64,000 nucleotides of DNA from Deinococcus sp. Marseille-Q6407 (GTDB taxonomy: Bacteria; Deinococcota; Deinococci; Deinococcales; Deinococcaceae): contig NZ_CAMPFU010000002.1 of assembly GCF_946848805.1 (NCBI RefSeq), positions 332,501 to 396,500 on the forward strand, read 5' to 3'. Under the pieces are notes generated by a model that worked only from the letters and a program-made list of their open reading frames with translations, was not told the DNA's origin and did no database searches. Of the stretch, positions 18,425-32,629 are shown piece by piece; position 1 is the first letter of the stretch; each line of letters starts with the position of its first letter. The position numbers and the translations under genes are program-made.

Positions 18425-19075
18425 ATGCAAGAGTTGCTGACCACCCTGCGCCGGCTGCGTGCCCCGGGCGGCTGCCCCTGGGACCGCGAACAGACCCACG
18501 AGTCGCTGCGCCCCTACCTGCTGGAAGAAGCGGCCGAGGCGGTAGACGCCGTAGCCGAAGGCCCCGCCGAGCTGTGCAGTGAGCTGGGGGACGTGCTGCT
18601 GCAGGTGGCTTTTCACTCGGTGATTGCCGAGGAGCACGGCACTTTCTCCTACGCCGAGATCGAGCGCGGCATCGTGGAAAAGATGGTGCGGCGCCATCCG
18701 CATGTGTTCGGTGCCCACGCGCCACTGGCCCAGGCCAGCGAGGTGCGTGGCGTGTGGGAGCAAGTTAAGCGTGAGGAACGCGGCGGCCGCGAGAAGACGC
18801 TGGCCGAGCAGCTGCCCTCGGCGTTGGGGGCCCTGGAACGCGAGCGGCAGGTTCAGCATAAGACTGGCGCTGTCCCCGGCGGCCGTGCGGCGCTGTTGCA
18901 GGCGGTCACGCAGGCCCCTGAGACTGCCGAGGGCGTAGCCGAGGTGCTGGCTGCAGCGGTGGCCTGGGCACGGGCAGCCGGGGTGAACCCCGAGCTGGCG
19001 CTGCGCGACCACACGGCCCGCGCCTTACGGGCGGCAGAGGAGAGAAGCGGGAACACCGATGAAGCCACAGCTTGA
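18425..19075 (+). CDS. mazG: Nucleoside triphosphate pyrophosphohydrolase MazG
   Basis: 216-residue MazG-family enzyme hydrolysing NTPs to NMP and PPi, a house-cleaning role. Motifs are [20 protein letters not shown], the metal-binding EEAAEAVDA and the [12 protein letters not shown] helix, then the RRHPHVFG block. E. coli MazG has two such domains; here only the first is complete, and the rest is a shorter helical tail. It overlaps the following Nudix gene by 17 nt, so the two form an operon of nucleotide-sanitising enzymes. Confidence 0.92.
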   Translation: MQELLTTLRRLRAPGGCPWDREQTHESLRPYLLEEAAEAVDAVAEGPAELCSELGDVLLQVAFHSVIAEEHGTFSYAEIERGIVEKMVRRHPHVFGAHAPLAQASEVRGVWEQVKREERGGREKTLAEQLPSALGALERERQVQHKTGAVPGGRAALLQAVTQAPETAEGVAEVLAAAVAWARAAGVNPELALRDHTARALRAAEERSGNTDEATA

Positions 19076-19667
19076 GCCGGCGCTGGACCCCCTGGAAGAA
19101 TCACTCCTGTATGACCCGGCGGCCGACCCCTGGGCCGCCTGGGTGGCCCGGCGCTCGCGGCATCAGCTGGACCTGCCCGATTTCCGGCGGGCGGCGGTGC
19201 TGGCGGCGCTGTCGCTGGAGCCGGTGCCGCGGCTGCTGCTGACGGTGCGCTCGGCCGACCTGCCCACCCATCAGGGGCAGGTGGCGTTCGCGGGCGGGTC
19301 GCTGGAAGCGGGCGAGACGCCGGTGCAGGCGGCGCTGCGGGAAGCCTGGGAGGAAGTGGGTTTGCCACCGCAGAACGTGACGTTGCTGGGCGAGCTGGAC
19401 GACGTGTTTACGCCAATCGGCTTTCACGTGACGCCGGTGCTGGCGCGCTTCCAGTTTCCAGAGCAGCTGCGGCTCAACCCCGGTGAGGTGGACCGGCTGC
19501 TGCTCTGCTCGCTGGACGAACTGCGCCAGACGGCGGCGCCGCCCACACTGCGAACCCTGCCGGACGGCCGCGAGTACCCCATGTACGAGTATTTTCCGCG
19601 GGGGGTGCGGGTCTGGGGCATGACCGCCCGGATTGTGCATGACCTGCTGGAAGCGGGGGTGGGGTAG
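19059..19667 (+). CDS. Nudix hydrolase, CoA pyrophosphatase-like (NudL type)
   Basis: 202 residues. The Nudix box [23 protein letters not shown] is complete. Directly before it, [17 protein letters not shown] follows the signature of CoA pyrophosphatases (R-x-L-x-x-H-x-G-x-x-x-F-x-GG), so cleavage of CoA or oxidised CoA is likely. Its ATG lies inside the end of mazG (17-nt overlap), indicating coupled translation. No further partner is obvious. Confidence 0.85.
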   Translation: MKPQLEPALDPLEESLLYDPAADPWAAWVARRSRHQLDLPDFRRAAVLAALSLEPVPRLLLTVRSADLPTHQGQVAFAGGSLEAGETPVQAALREAWEEVGLPPQNVTLLGELDDVFTPIGFHVTPVLARFQFPEQLRLNPGEVDRLLLCSLDELRQTAAPPTLRTLPDGREYPMYEYFPRGVRVWGMTARIVHDLLEAGVG

Positions 19668-19702
19668 GGCGGCCCCTGGGGAGGGGGCCGGCCGGAATGG
19701 TC

Positions 19703-19708
19703 TAGGCT
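19703..19708 (+). promoter_or_regulatory. -10 hexamer, leaderless promoter of the M29 aminopeptidase
   Basis: TAGGCT, 7 nt before ATG 19716. Confidence 0.45.
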
Positions 19709-19715
19709 GGGCAGT

Positions 19716-20807
19716 ATGCCAACATTTCTTCCCTACGACCCCGCCAAGCATGCCGAACTGCTGGTGGACTACTGCCTGTACGCCCAGCTGGGCGAACGCC
19801 TGCAACTTGCCAGCTCGACCCTGGCGCTGCCGCTGATGCAGGAGCTGTACCGCACGGTGCTGCGCCGCGGCGCCCGGCCGGTGATGCAGCTGGAATATCC
19901 CGGTCAGCTGGACGATTTCGCGGCGCTGGCTGCCGATGATGTCTTGGACCAGGTTCACCAGGGCGAGCTGCTCAGCATGGAGCAGATGGACGGCACCCTG
20001 CGCGTCAAGGCGCCCGAGGCCCCGCTGGCCGGCGACCCGAAGCGTCACGCCCGGCTGGTGGCCAGCGGCGCTCAGCTGGCCGCCGTGCGCTCGCAGAAAA
20101 AGTGGAGCCTGACCCTCTACCCGACCGAATTTGCCGCTGAGCAGGCCAATATGCCGCTGCCCGAGTTCGAGGACTTCGTGATGCGGGCGATGTTTCTTGA
20201 CCGCGCCGACCCGGTGGCCGCTTGGGGCGAGATCCGCGAGATGCAGGCCGGCCTGATCGAGCGGCTGCGCCGCGCCGATCAGTTCCGCATTCAGAATGCC
20301 GGCACCGACCTGACCTTCTCGGTGCGGGGCCGTACCTGGTCCAACTCGGACGGGCGGCGCAACATGCCCAGCGGTGAGGTGTTCACCGGCCCCATCGAGG
20401 ACACCGCCAACGGTTACGTGACCTTCAGCGTGCCCACCATTTACGGCGGTCAGTGGGTGCGTGGCGCCCGGCTGGAATTCCGGGACGGTCTGGTGGTGGA
20501 CGCCCGCGCCGACGAAGGCGAGGACGTGCTGCTGGCCGCGCTGGACACCGACCCCGGCGCCCGCCGCCTCGGCGAAATCGGTATCGGGTCCAACTTCGGA
20601 ATTCAGCGCCCGACCGGCAACATCCTCTTCGACGAGAAGATGGGCGGCACCGTCCACCTGGCGCTGGGCCGCTCCTATCCGGAGACCGGCGGCCTCAACG
20701 AAAGCGGCATTCACTGGGACCTGATCACCGACCTGCGTCCGGCGGCCGGTGGCGGCACCGTCAGCCTGGACGGTGAAGTCTGGCAGCGCGACGGCCAGTT
20801 CGTCTGA
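19716..20807 (+). CDS. Aminopeptidase, M29 family (AmpS / aminopeptidase T type)
   Basis: 363-residue metallo-aminopeptidase similar to Thermus aminopeptidase T, cytoplasmic, removing N-terminal residues from peptides. Conserved blocks are [17 protein letters not shown] with a metal-ligand Glu, [16 protein letters not shown], and the C-terminal ligand cluster [13 protein letters not shown], then SGIHWDLI. No signal peptide. The leaderless -10 TAGGCT lies 7 nt before the ATG and decides the start. It converges on the SNF2 gene across a GC-rich palindrome. Confidence 0.92.
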   Translation: MPTFLPYDPAKHAELLVDYCLYAQLGERLQLASSTLALPLMQELYRTVLRRGARPVMQLEYPGQLDDFAALAADDVLDQVHQGELLSMEQMDGTLRVKAPEAPLAGDPKRHARLVASGAQLAAVRSQKKWSLTLYPTEFAAEQANMPLPEFEDFVMRAMFLDRADPVAAWGEIREMQAGLIERLRRADQFRIQNAGTDLTFSVRGRTWSNSDGRRNMPSGEVFTGPIEDTANGYVTFSVPTIYGGQWVRGARLEFRDGLVVDARADEGEDVLLAALDTDPGARRLGEIGIGSNFGIQRPTGNILFDEKMGGTVHLALGRSYPETGGLNESGIHWDLITDLRPAAGGGTVSLDGEVWQRDGQFV

Positions 20808-20824
20808 GATGAGCCGTAGGGGGA

Positions 20825-20840
20825 GGGGGCAGCTGCCCCC
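20825..20840. other. GC-rich perfect palindrome between convergent genes
   Basis: GGGGGCAGCTGCCCCC, inside a longer GGGAG...CTTCCTCCC imperfect arm. No U-run on either strand. It may help end transcription of both convergent genes. Confidence 0.5.
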
Positions 20841-20861
20841 CTTCCTCCCGGCTTCAGCTGT

Positions 20862-26224
<5,363 letters not shown>

Positions 26225-26588
26225 GGGTGTACTCCTGGCGTCACGGCTCCGCCTCGCCCCCTGCGGGGCAGGGAACACGGGGAGCGGAGAAAGAGGCTCC
26301 GGCGGGCTGGCGACTCTGAGTGGGTAACTCTGGACTGGTGATTCTGGGAAAAGCAGGCCCAGTTTCCGCGTCTCCGGCGTGCGGAGGCGGGAAAGGGACC
26401 AGGGCAAGAAAAGGACTCCAGGCCAGAGACTCAGGGTGGACCGGAGCGCAGCCAGCGCGGAGCAGCAGACATCGCCCCCAATCATAGCAAGGGCCGGGCC
26501 GCCGTGTCCGCTCTGCCTCTCGCGGCTCTGCTCCTGCACCGGCTTGGCCCTGTTTCCCGGCCTGGCCTTCTTTCAGCCCTTTCTTTCG
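26225..26588. other. Intergenic stretch before prfC, no gene seen
   Basis: 364 nt between the ACT gene stop and prfC. A TATGAT hexamer on the minus strand (26481-26486) could be a -10 for prfC, but no -35 fits, and it would leave a 255-nt leader. The rest is CT-rich on the minus strand without clear hairpins or a coding frame. Confidence 0.4.
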
Positions 26589-26969
26589 CTAGCGCTGCAC
26601 CTGATGGCCGGCGGCCTCCAGCGCGGTGATGGCCGCTGCCAGCTGCTGCCCGGCCACCAGCACATAGTCGGTATCGAAAGTGCTGACCGCAAAAATACCG
26701 ATGCCGGCGTCCCGCAGCGGTTCCAGCACGCTGGCAAGAATGCCAGTCAGTTCGAAGGCAAAAGGGCCTTCCAGCTTCAGTGCCGCCCAGCCGGCCTGCG
26801 CACGCACACCGGCGGGCACCTGCTCGGCCGCGCACAGCACCGAAAGTTCCTCGGCGGTGCGGCTGACGGTCCAGAACGCTCCCTGGGTGGCCCAGGTGGG
26901 CAGCGGCGCAGCGGGGTCCAAGCGGCAGACGGCATAGTCGCCGCCCAGCAGGGTCAGAGTCAGGGCCAT
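26589..26969 (-). CDS. ACT-domain protein
   Basis: 126 residues forming two ACT-type units: an N-terminal LLGGDYAVCRLDP strand set, then WAALKLEGPFAFELTGILASVLEPLRDAGIGIFAVSTFDTDYVLV, the ACT_7/CASTOR-like pattern. Such proteins usually bind small ligands such as amino acids. No catalytic domain is attached. TAGAGT lies 5 nt before ATG 26969. It is divergent from the SDR gene at 27039, and the two starts are only 69 nt apart. Confidence 0.75.
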   Translation of the reverse strand: MALTLTLLGGDYAVCRLDPAAPLPTWATQGAFWTVSRTAEELSVLCAAEQVPAGVRAQAGWAALKLEGPFAFELTGILASVLEPLRDAGIGIFAVSTFDTDYVLVAGQQLAAAITALEAAGHQVQR

Positions 26970-26974
26970 GCCTC

Positions 26975-26980
26975 ACTCTA
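26975..26980 (-). promoter_or_regulatory. -10 hexamer, leaderless promoter of the ACT gene
   Basis: TAGAGT on the minus strand, 5 nt before ATG 26969. Confidence 0.35.
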
Positions 26981-27026
26981 GGCGGCGGCTGGGCCTAGGG
27001 CCGCGCCTGGACCGAAAACAGCAGGG

Positions 27027-27032
27027 TAGGCT
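27027..27032 (+). promoter_or_regulatory. -10 hexamer, leaderless promoter of the SDR gene at 27039
   Basis: TAGGCT, 6 nt before ATG 27039. Confidence 0.45.
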
Positions 27033-27038
27033 GAAGGC

Positions 27039-27779
27039 ATGACTTCTACCGCTCCTCTACCTGTTTCTGAGCCTGTTGCCGCCCGTCCCGTCACTCTGAT
27101 TACCGGCGCCACCGGCGGCATCGGCCGGGCCACCGCACATGCTCTGGCCCCGGACCACGACCTGATTCTGCAGGGCCGCAACCGCGCCGCGCTGGAAGCC
27201 CTGCAGCGCGAGGTAGAAGCGGCGCAGCCGGGCGTGCAGGTGCAACTGCTGGAGCTGGACCTGCTGCACCCAGCCACCTTTGCTGACGCGGTGGCCGATC
27301 TGCGCCCCCACCATCTGGTCCACAACGCCGGCGTGGCCGAGCTGGGCGCGGTCGCGGGGCAGCCGCACGACCGCTGGAGCTGGACCCTGGCCGTGAACGT
27401 GGTCGCCCCCGCCGAGCTGACCCGGCTGCTGCTGCCCTCGGTGCGGGCGGCGCACGGCACGGTGGTCTTTATCAACTCGGGCGCGGGCCTGCGGGCCAAT
27501 CCCGGCTGGGCCAGCTACGCTGCCAGCAAGCACGCCCTCAAGGCCCTGGCCGACGCCCTACGGCAGGAAGAAGCCGCCAGCGGGGTGCGGGTCGCCAGCC
27601 TTTACCCAGGCCGTACCGCCTCCCCAATGCAGCAGGCCATCCGCGAGCAGGAGGGCGCCGAGTACGACCCGGCCGCATTCATCCAGCCTGCCACGGTGGC
27701 CGACGTGGTGCGCTACGTGCTGGCGGCCCCGCGTGACGTGTCGCTGGACGACGTGGCGGTGCGCCCTGGCCCCCACTAA
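27039..27779 (+). CDS. Short-chain dehydrogenase/reductase
   Basis: 246-residue SDR. Coenzyme-binding TGATGGIG, then NAGVAELG, the catalytic Ser in FINSGAG and the SYAASKHA pair Tyr/Lys. The Arg-containing LQGRNRAAL after strand 2 suggests NADPH. The C-terminal part (SLYPGRTASPMQQAIREQEG) is typical of general SDRs of unassigned substrate. It is 56 nt upstream of glgP but both carry their own leaderless -10, so they need not share an mRNA. Confidence 0.88.
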   Translation: MTSTAPLPVSEPVAARPVTLITGATGGIGRATAHALAPDHDLILQGRNRAALEALQREVEAAQPGVQVQLLELDLLHPATFADAVADLRPHHLVHNAGVAELGAVAGQPHDRWSWTLAVNVVAPAELTRLLLPSVRAAHGTVVFINSGAGLRANPGWASYAASKHALKALADALRQEEAASGVRVASLYPGRTASPMQQAIREQEGAEYDPAAFIQPATVADVVRYVLAAPRDVSLDDVAVRPGPH

Positions 27780-27822
27780 GCCCATAGATCAGCAAAAAGG
27801 CCCGCCCAGCCCCGGCCTCCGC

Positions 27823-27828
27823 TAAGCT
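27823..27828 (+). promoter_or_regulatory. -10 hexamer, leaderless promoter of glgP
   Basis: TAAGCT, 7 nt before GTG 27836. Confidence 0.45.
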
Positions 27829-27835
27829 GTGGGGC

Positions 27836-30358
27836 GTGAATATTCTCGGCAAAATCACGGTGCTGCCCAAGCTCCCAGCCGCTATCGGGCGGCTGTCGGA
27901 ACTGGCCTACAACCTCTACTGGAGCTGGCAGCCACGGGCCTGTGCCCTCTACCGTGACCTGGACCCAGGCATCTGGGAAACCTACGGTCACAACCCGGTC
28001 CGCAGCCTGCTGGAAGTCAGCAATGAGGACATGGAGCGCGCCGCCGCCGACCCCGAGTTCGTGCGCCGCTACGAGGCGGTGATGGCCGACTTCGACGCCT
28101 ACATGTCCCGGACCGACACCTGGGCCAGCCGCCACGCGCAGGACCTGAAGCCGGTGGCCTATTTCAGCATGGAATACGCGCTGCACGAATCGCTGCCCAT
28201 CTATTCGGGCGGGCTGGGTGTGCTGGCCGGCGACCACTGCAAGAGCGCTTCCGATCTGGGTCTGCCGTTTACGGCGGTGGGCCTGCTGTTCCACGACGGC
28301 TACTTCCGCCAGACCCTGGGCCGCGACGGCTGGCAGGAGGAAAAGTACGACCACCTGGACGTCACCACCCTGCCGGTGCGCCCCATCCACACTCCCGAGC
28401 GCGAGGACTTACGCATCTCGCTGGACATCGGCGGGCGCCGGGTCGAGGCGCGAGTCTGGCAACTGGTCGTGGGCCGGATCCGGATGTTGCTGCTGGACAC
28501 TGACGTGCCCGAAAACCACCCCGACGACCGACTGCTCACCTCGCGCCTGTACGGCGGCGACCAGGAAATGCGGCTCAAGCAATACATGCTGCTGGGCATC
28601 GGCGGGGTCAGGGCGCTGCGTGCGGCCGGTGTAACTGCCGAGGTCTGGCACATGAACGAGGGCCACGCCGGGCTGCTGAACCTGGAACGGATCCGCGAGC
28701 AGGTGGAGCAGGGTATGGATTTCCGCACTGCCCACGAGCTGACGGCCGGCGGCACCCTCTTTACCACCCACACCCCGGTGCCGGCCGGGAACGATACTTT
28801 CTCCTGGGACCTGATCGACCGTTACCTGGGCGACTGGCCGGCGCGGCTGCACACCTCGCGCGAGCAGCTTTATGGCCTGGCCCGCAACGAGGCGATGGAA
28901 CCAAACGGCCCGGCTTTCAACATGACCGTGTTCGGTCTGCGGATGAGCCGCATGGCCAACGGTGTCTCCAAGCTGCACGGGCGGGTCAGCCGCGAGATGT
29001 GGAAGGGCCTCTATCCCGACCTCTACCCCGAAGAAGTGCCGATCGGCCACGTGACCAACGGAGCGCACAATTTCAGCTTCACCAGCCAGCGCATGCGCGA
29101 CCTCTTGAGCAGCGTGATGCCGCAGGACTGGGCCGAGCGCCTGCACGAGCCGGAGCTGTGGCAGAATGTAGAGAAGCTCTCGGACGCGCAGCTGGCCGAG
29201 GTGCAGCGCGAGATGAAGGCCGAGATGATCACCTTTGTGCGCGACCACCAGCGTGAAATGCTGCTGCGCAACGGGGCCGGGGCCGCCGAGCTGGCCTACA
29301 CCGAGACCCTGCTCAGCCCCGACGTGCTGACCATCGGCTTTGCCCGGCGCTTTGCCACTTATAAGCGGGCCACCCTGCTGCTGCGCGACCGCGAACGCCT
29401 CAGCCGCATCGTGAACCACCCTGAGCACCCGGTGCAGTTTGTGTTCGCCGGCAAGGCCCACCCGGCCGACAACCCCGGCAAGGCGCTGATTCAGGAAATT
29501 TACCGCCTCTCGCAGCAGCCCGAGTTCCGCGGCAAGATCGTGATTCTGGAAAATTACGACATGCACGTGGCCCGCCGGCTGGTACAGGGGGTGGATGTCT
29601 GGATGAACAACCCTCGCCGGCCGATGGAAGCGTCCGGCACCAGCGGCATGAAGGCGTCGTTTAACGGCAGCCCCAATTTCAGCGTGCTGGACGGCTGGTG
29701 GGTGGAAGGCCACCGCGAGGACAATGCCAACGGCTGGCCTATTGGCGAGGAGCGCGAGTACGCTGATCAGGCCGTGCAGGACGACGCCGACGCCTTCAGC
29801 CTGTACTCGACTCTGGAACAGACTATCGTGCCGCTTTACTACAGCCGTAACGTGCGCGGCGACGCCGAGGGCTGGGGCCGGGTGGTACGCAGCGCCATCG
29901 AGTCGGTCAGTGCGCAGTTTTCCATGCAGCGCCAGGTGATTGATTATGTGCAGGGCTATTATCTGCCGCTCAGCCAGCGCCATGACCTGCTGGTGCCGGA
30001 AGGTGCTCGCCGCGCCCGCGAAATTGCCGAATGGAAGACCTGGATTGAGAACCAGTGGCCCCAGGTCGCCATCAGCGCTGCTCATACCCTGCCGGCCACC
30101 GCCGAGCCGGGCGCACAGGTGGTGATTACGGCGCAGGTAAACCCGGCCCGCATTGCCCCGGACGAACTGCGCGCCGAAGTGGTGCTGCGCCGCGGCCACC
30201 GGGTAGAGCGGATGCCGATGCAGCGGCAGGAAGGGGGCCAGTACTCTGCCACCGTCTCGCTGAACCGCAGCGGCATGTACGAGGTGGGCGTGCGGCTCTA
30301 TCCGGCTTTGCCTGGCCTGAGCAACGATTTCGAGCTGGGCCTGATCAAGTGGGCTTGA
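27836..30358 (+). CDS. glgP: Alpha-glucan (glycogen/maltodextrin) phosphorylase
   Basis: 840-residue phosphorylase that releases glucose-1-phosphate from alpha-1,4-glucans using pyridoxal phosphate. It belongs to the subgroup that starts with a DUF3417-type segment (LAYNLYWSWQPRACALYRDL). The core has YFSMEYALHESLPIYSGGLG and the PLP motif with Lys K606 (GTSGMKASFNGSPN), followed by DGWWVEG. The last 100 residues form a beta-rich tail. GTG 27836 is fixed by TAAGCT 7 nt upstream. No other glycogen gene is nearby. It ends at a convergent hairpin. Confidence 0.94.
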   Translation: MNILGKITVLPKLPAAIGRLSELAYNLYWSWQPRACALYRDLDPGIWETYGHNPVRSLLEVSNEDMERAAADPEFVRRYEAVMADFDAYMSRTDTWASRHAQDLKPVAYFSMEYALHESLPIYSGGLGVLAGDHCKSASDLGLPFTAVGLLFHDGYFRQTLGRDGWQEEKYDHLDVTTLPVRPIHTPEREDLRISLDIGGRRVEARVWQLVVGRIRMLLLDTDVPENHPDDRLLTSRLYGGDQEMRLKQYMLLGIGGVRALRAAGVTAEVWHMNEGHAGLLNLERIREQVEQGMDFRTAHELTAGGTLFTTHTPVPAGNDTFSWDLIDRYLGDWPARLHTSREQLYGLARNEAMEPNGPAFNMTVFGLRMSRMANGVSKLHGRVSREMWKGLYPDLYPEEVPIGHVTNGAHNFSFTSQRMRDLLSSVMPQDWAERLHEPELWQNVEKLSDAQLAEVQREMKAEMITFVRDHQREMLLRNGAGAAELAYTETLLSPDVLTIGFARRFATYKRATLLLRDRERLSRIVNHPEHPVQFVFAGKAHPADNPGKALIQEIYRLSQQPEFRGKIVILENYDMHVARRLVQGVDVWMNNPRRPMEASGTSGMKASFNGSPNFSVLDGWWVEGHREDNANGWPIGEEREYADQAVQDDADAFSLYSTLEQTIVPLYYSRNVRGDAEGWGRVVRSAIESVSAQFSMQRQVIDYVQGYYLPLSQRHDLLVPEGARRAREIAEWKTWIENQWPQVAISAAHTLPATAEPGAQVVITAQVNPARIAPDELRAEVVLRRGHRVERMPMQRQEGGQYSATVSLNRSGMYEVGVRLYPALPGLSNDFELGLIKWA

Positions 30359-30379
30359 GCGGCAACTGACCTGAGCAGG

Positions 30380-30409
30380 GGGCCGGGCAGCGATGAACCT
30401 GCCCGGCCC
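30380..30409. terminator. Convergent hairpin between glgP and the histidine kinase
   Basis: 11-bp stem GGGCCGGGCAG/CTGCCCGGCCC with 8-nt loop CGATGAAC; downstream T-richness is weak on both strands. Confidence 0.6.
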
Positions 30410-30442
30410 TCTAAGACTTAGTTTTCAGGGTTCAGCAACGAC

Positions 30443-31621
30443 TCAGAACAGCAGTTCCACGTCGTCTTCGCCCTGCGCCGCCGGCTCGCCCAGCGGCAGG
30501 GCCAGGGTGAAGCGTGATCCCTGGCCGCGCTCGGACTCTACCCAGATGCGGCCCCCATGTTCCTCGGCGGCCAGCTTGCAGAATGCCAGGCCCATGCCGG
30601 TATCGAAGCGGCCGTGCAGGGTCAGGCGTGACTGCTCGAAGGCGGCGAACAGGCGCGGAATATCCTCGGCGGGAATGCCTTCGCCGTTGTCGGCCACGCT
30701 GAGGTGCAGCTCACTCCCCATCACCCGCGAAGACAGCCAGATCGAGCCGTGCTGCGTGGTGTGCTTTAGGGCGTTGCTCAGCAGATTGGCCAGCACCCGC
30801 CGCAGCATGGTGGGGTCGGCGCTCAGCGGCGGCATGGGACCGAGGTCAATGCTGAGGTGCCGGTCGCTCAGGCCGGCGCCTACGTCGCCCAGGGCTTGCT
30901 GCACCGTCTGGGCCAGATCGTCGCGGCTGAGCAGTTCGCGCTTGAGCTGCATCTTGCCGGCCTGAATCTTGCGGACATCCAGCATATTCAGCGACAGGTG
31001 CAGCAGGTGACTGGTCTCGTCGCGGGCCACTTCCAGCAGTTCCCTGGCGTCGGCCGGCAGCCGGGGGGCGTCTGCGACCACTTCCAGCAGGCCCAGAATG
31101 GCCGTGATGGGGTTTTTCAGGTCGTGGACCAGCATATGCACCAGCTGATCGCGGACTCTCTCCTCACGTTCCCAGCCTTCCAGCGCGCCCTCGACCTGCC
31201 GCAGCTGAAAGCGCTGTGCGCTGCGTTCGCCGGCGCGGCGCAGCAGGGCCTGTGCCTGGGTAGCCAGCAGGTGCGGGGGGGTATTCACCGGCAGCGCCAC
31301 ATCCGCCCCGGCTGCCAGCAGCGCCGGCCACTGGTCGGGGCGGTCCAGCAGCAGCCAGCCGGCGTTGTCCAGCCCACTGTGCCGCCGCAGCAGCGGCAAC
31401 ACTTCGGCCCAGTTCTCGGCCAGGCTGCCGCTCACGATCACCACCGCGCCGGGTTGCAGGTGCGCCGGCAGCTCCAGCAGGGCCTGAGCACCCGGCACCG
31501 TCTGCACGGTGACGCCTGGCAGCTCGGCCTGCAGGCGGCCGGGCAGTTCCGGCGGCCCGCCCAGCAGCAGCAGCAGTTCGGTGGGTCCAGGCGGGGGCCG
31601 CAGGGCCGCCTCAGCGGACAA
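30443..31621 (-). CDS. Soluble sensor histidine kinase with receiver-like N-terminus
   Basis: 392 residues, no membrane segment. The first 125 residues alternate strand/helix like a response-regulator receiver (LLLLLGG, AVVIVSG, GWLLLD, LLAAGADVALPV) but the acidic pocket and phospho-Asp are not evident, so it is a pseudo-receiver. HisKA follows with H166 (MLVHDLKNP), then the HATPase domain with N-box NLLSNALKHT, G1 DNGEGIP and G2 GMGLAFCK. TTG 31621 overlaps the upstream gene by 11 nt, so expression should depend on it. No response regulator is adjacent. Confidence 0.88.
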   Translation of the reverse strand: MSAEAALRPPPGPTELLLLLGGPPELPGRLQAELPGVTVQTVPGAQALLELPAHLQPGAVVIVSGSLAENWAEVLPLLRRHSGLDNAGWLLLDRPDQWPALLAAGADVALPVNTPPHLLATQAQALLRRAGERSAQRFQLRQVEGALEGWEREERVRDQLVHMLVHDLKNPITAILGLLEVVADAPRLPADARELLEVARDETSHLLHLSLNMLDVRKIQAGKMQLKRELLSRDDLAQTVQQALGDVGAGLSDRHLSIDLGPMPPLSADPTMLRRVLANLLSNALKHTTQHGSIWLSSRVMGSELHLSVADNGEGIPAEDIPRLFAAFEQSRLTLHGRFDTGMGLAFCKLAAEEHGGRIWVESERGQGSRFTLALPLGEPAAQGEDDVELLF

Positions 31622-32507
31622 GGTAACCCTGTTCCCGGAAGCGGGTCAGCCACAGCTCGATCTCCGAGAGCGGTGTGTCGTGCTCCAGCGCAAACTCGGC
31701 CGGTGTCACTCCCCGGATCAGGGCGGCCATCAGCGCCGGCGCCAGCCCGTAGCCGAACTCGGCATGAAACTCGCTGTGAGCAGCTGTAATCGGGCTTAGT
31801 ACGTCCCGGCCGCGCAGGGTGGGCTGATAGGTGCTGTGCGCCCAGCCGGCCAGGTGGCGCGGCAGCACCAGCGGCTGCGGCGGCCCACTGACCGGGAAAG
31901 CCCCCTCATAAGGCAGGCCCGCGTCCAGCGTGGCGACCGCTTCGCCGCGGCTGTACAGCACGGCACCTTCCGGCCGAGCGTAGACTCCGCTGAACTCTGT
32001 GGTCAGCTCAAACTGCTGTGCCCCGCTGCCCAGGCCACTCAGCAGCTCGGCGTAACTGGCCGGCAGAGGATAGGCGTCCAGCGCTGCGCCGCCCTGATAG
32101 GTCAGAATCAGCTCGCCCAGCGCCTGCTGCCCCACGATGCTTTCGGCCGGGATAGGGCCGCCGCTCAGCAGCCGGTCGGCCGCTGCTGTCGCCGGCCGGC
32201 CGCGCAGCAACAGCACCCAGACGTTGTGGCCTTCGCGGTGGGCGTGCAGGTAACCGCTCCATTCCTGCAGATGCAGATACGACAGGTAAATGTAGAGGTC
32301 ACAAAACTCGGTGTTCAGGCCCAGCTGCCCGGGCGGCACCTCTGGCAAAAAGCGTGCCAGAAAAGGTTGAACGTCCTGAAAGCGGGGGCGCAGGCGGGGG
32401 AGTTCGGTCGTAGCACTTCCGTCATTTGCCGCTGATACATCTGCCGGCGCCGCCTCGCTGCTGCGGCGGGGGGGGGGGGGGGGACGGGGGGCGGCCCTTC
32501 CAGGCAT
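31611..32507 (-). CDS. Unknown protein with a 16-C tract in its first codons
   Basis: 298 residues. No family recognised. ATG 32507 has GGAG 9 nt upstream. Codons 9-13 are five CCC codons inside a run of 16 C (minus strand, 32483 to 32468), so slippage by any number not divisible by three would shift the frame. After a Pro/Arg/Ala-rich leader the body (about 40-298) is mixed alpha/beta without signal or membrane helices, and the C-terminus (VTPAEFALEHDTPLSEIELWLTRF) looks helical, perhaps HTH-like. It overlaps the histidine kinase gene downstream, which suggests a sensory partner. Confidence 0.75.
   Translation of the reverse strand: MPGRAAPRPPPPPRRSSEAAPADVSAANDGSATTELPRLRPRFQDVQPFLARFLPEVPPGQLGLNTEFCDLYIYLSYLHLQEWSGYLHAHREGHNVWVLLLRGRPATAAADRLLSGGPIPAESIVGQQALGELILTYQGGAALDAYPLPASYAELLSGLGSGAQQFELTTEFSGVYARPEGAVLYSRGEAVATLDAGLPYEGAFPVSGPPQPLVLPRHLAGWAHSTYQPTLRGRDVLSPITAAHSEFHAEFGYGLAPALMAALIRGVTPAEFALEHDTPLSEIELWLTRFREQGYLVR
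32468..32483. repeat. Homopolymeric G/C tract (16 bp) inside a coding region
   Basis: Uninterrupted run of 16 G on the plus strand, followed after AC by six more G. It lies directly after the start codon region of the gene on the minus strand. Length may vary between cells or may be misassembled. Confidence 0.85.
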
Positions 32508-32629
32508 GGGTCTTTTCTCCAGGGCGTTCGGTACGCTTTTATCAGGTCAGTCTAACGCAGGAGCCCGCCGGCCCCTGAGCATAGTTGGGAATCCTGGCAA
32601 GGGCGCATAGGCGGCTATCAGACGGATCG

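Noticed and set aside
28409..30199. Long open frame (about 596 codons) antisense to glgP
   Set aside because: Mirror of a strongly conserved gene in high-GC DNA; protein is His/Gln/Ala-rich with no family signature and no start signal.
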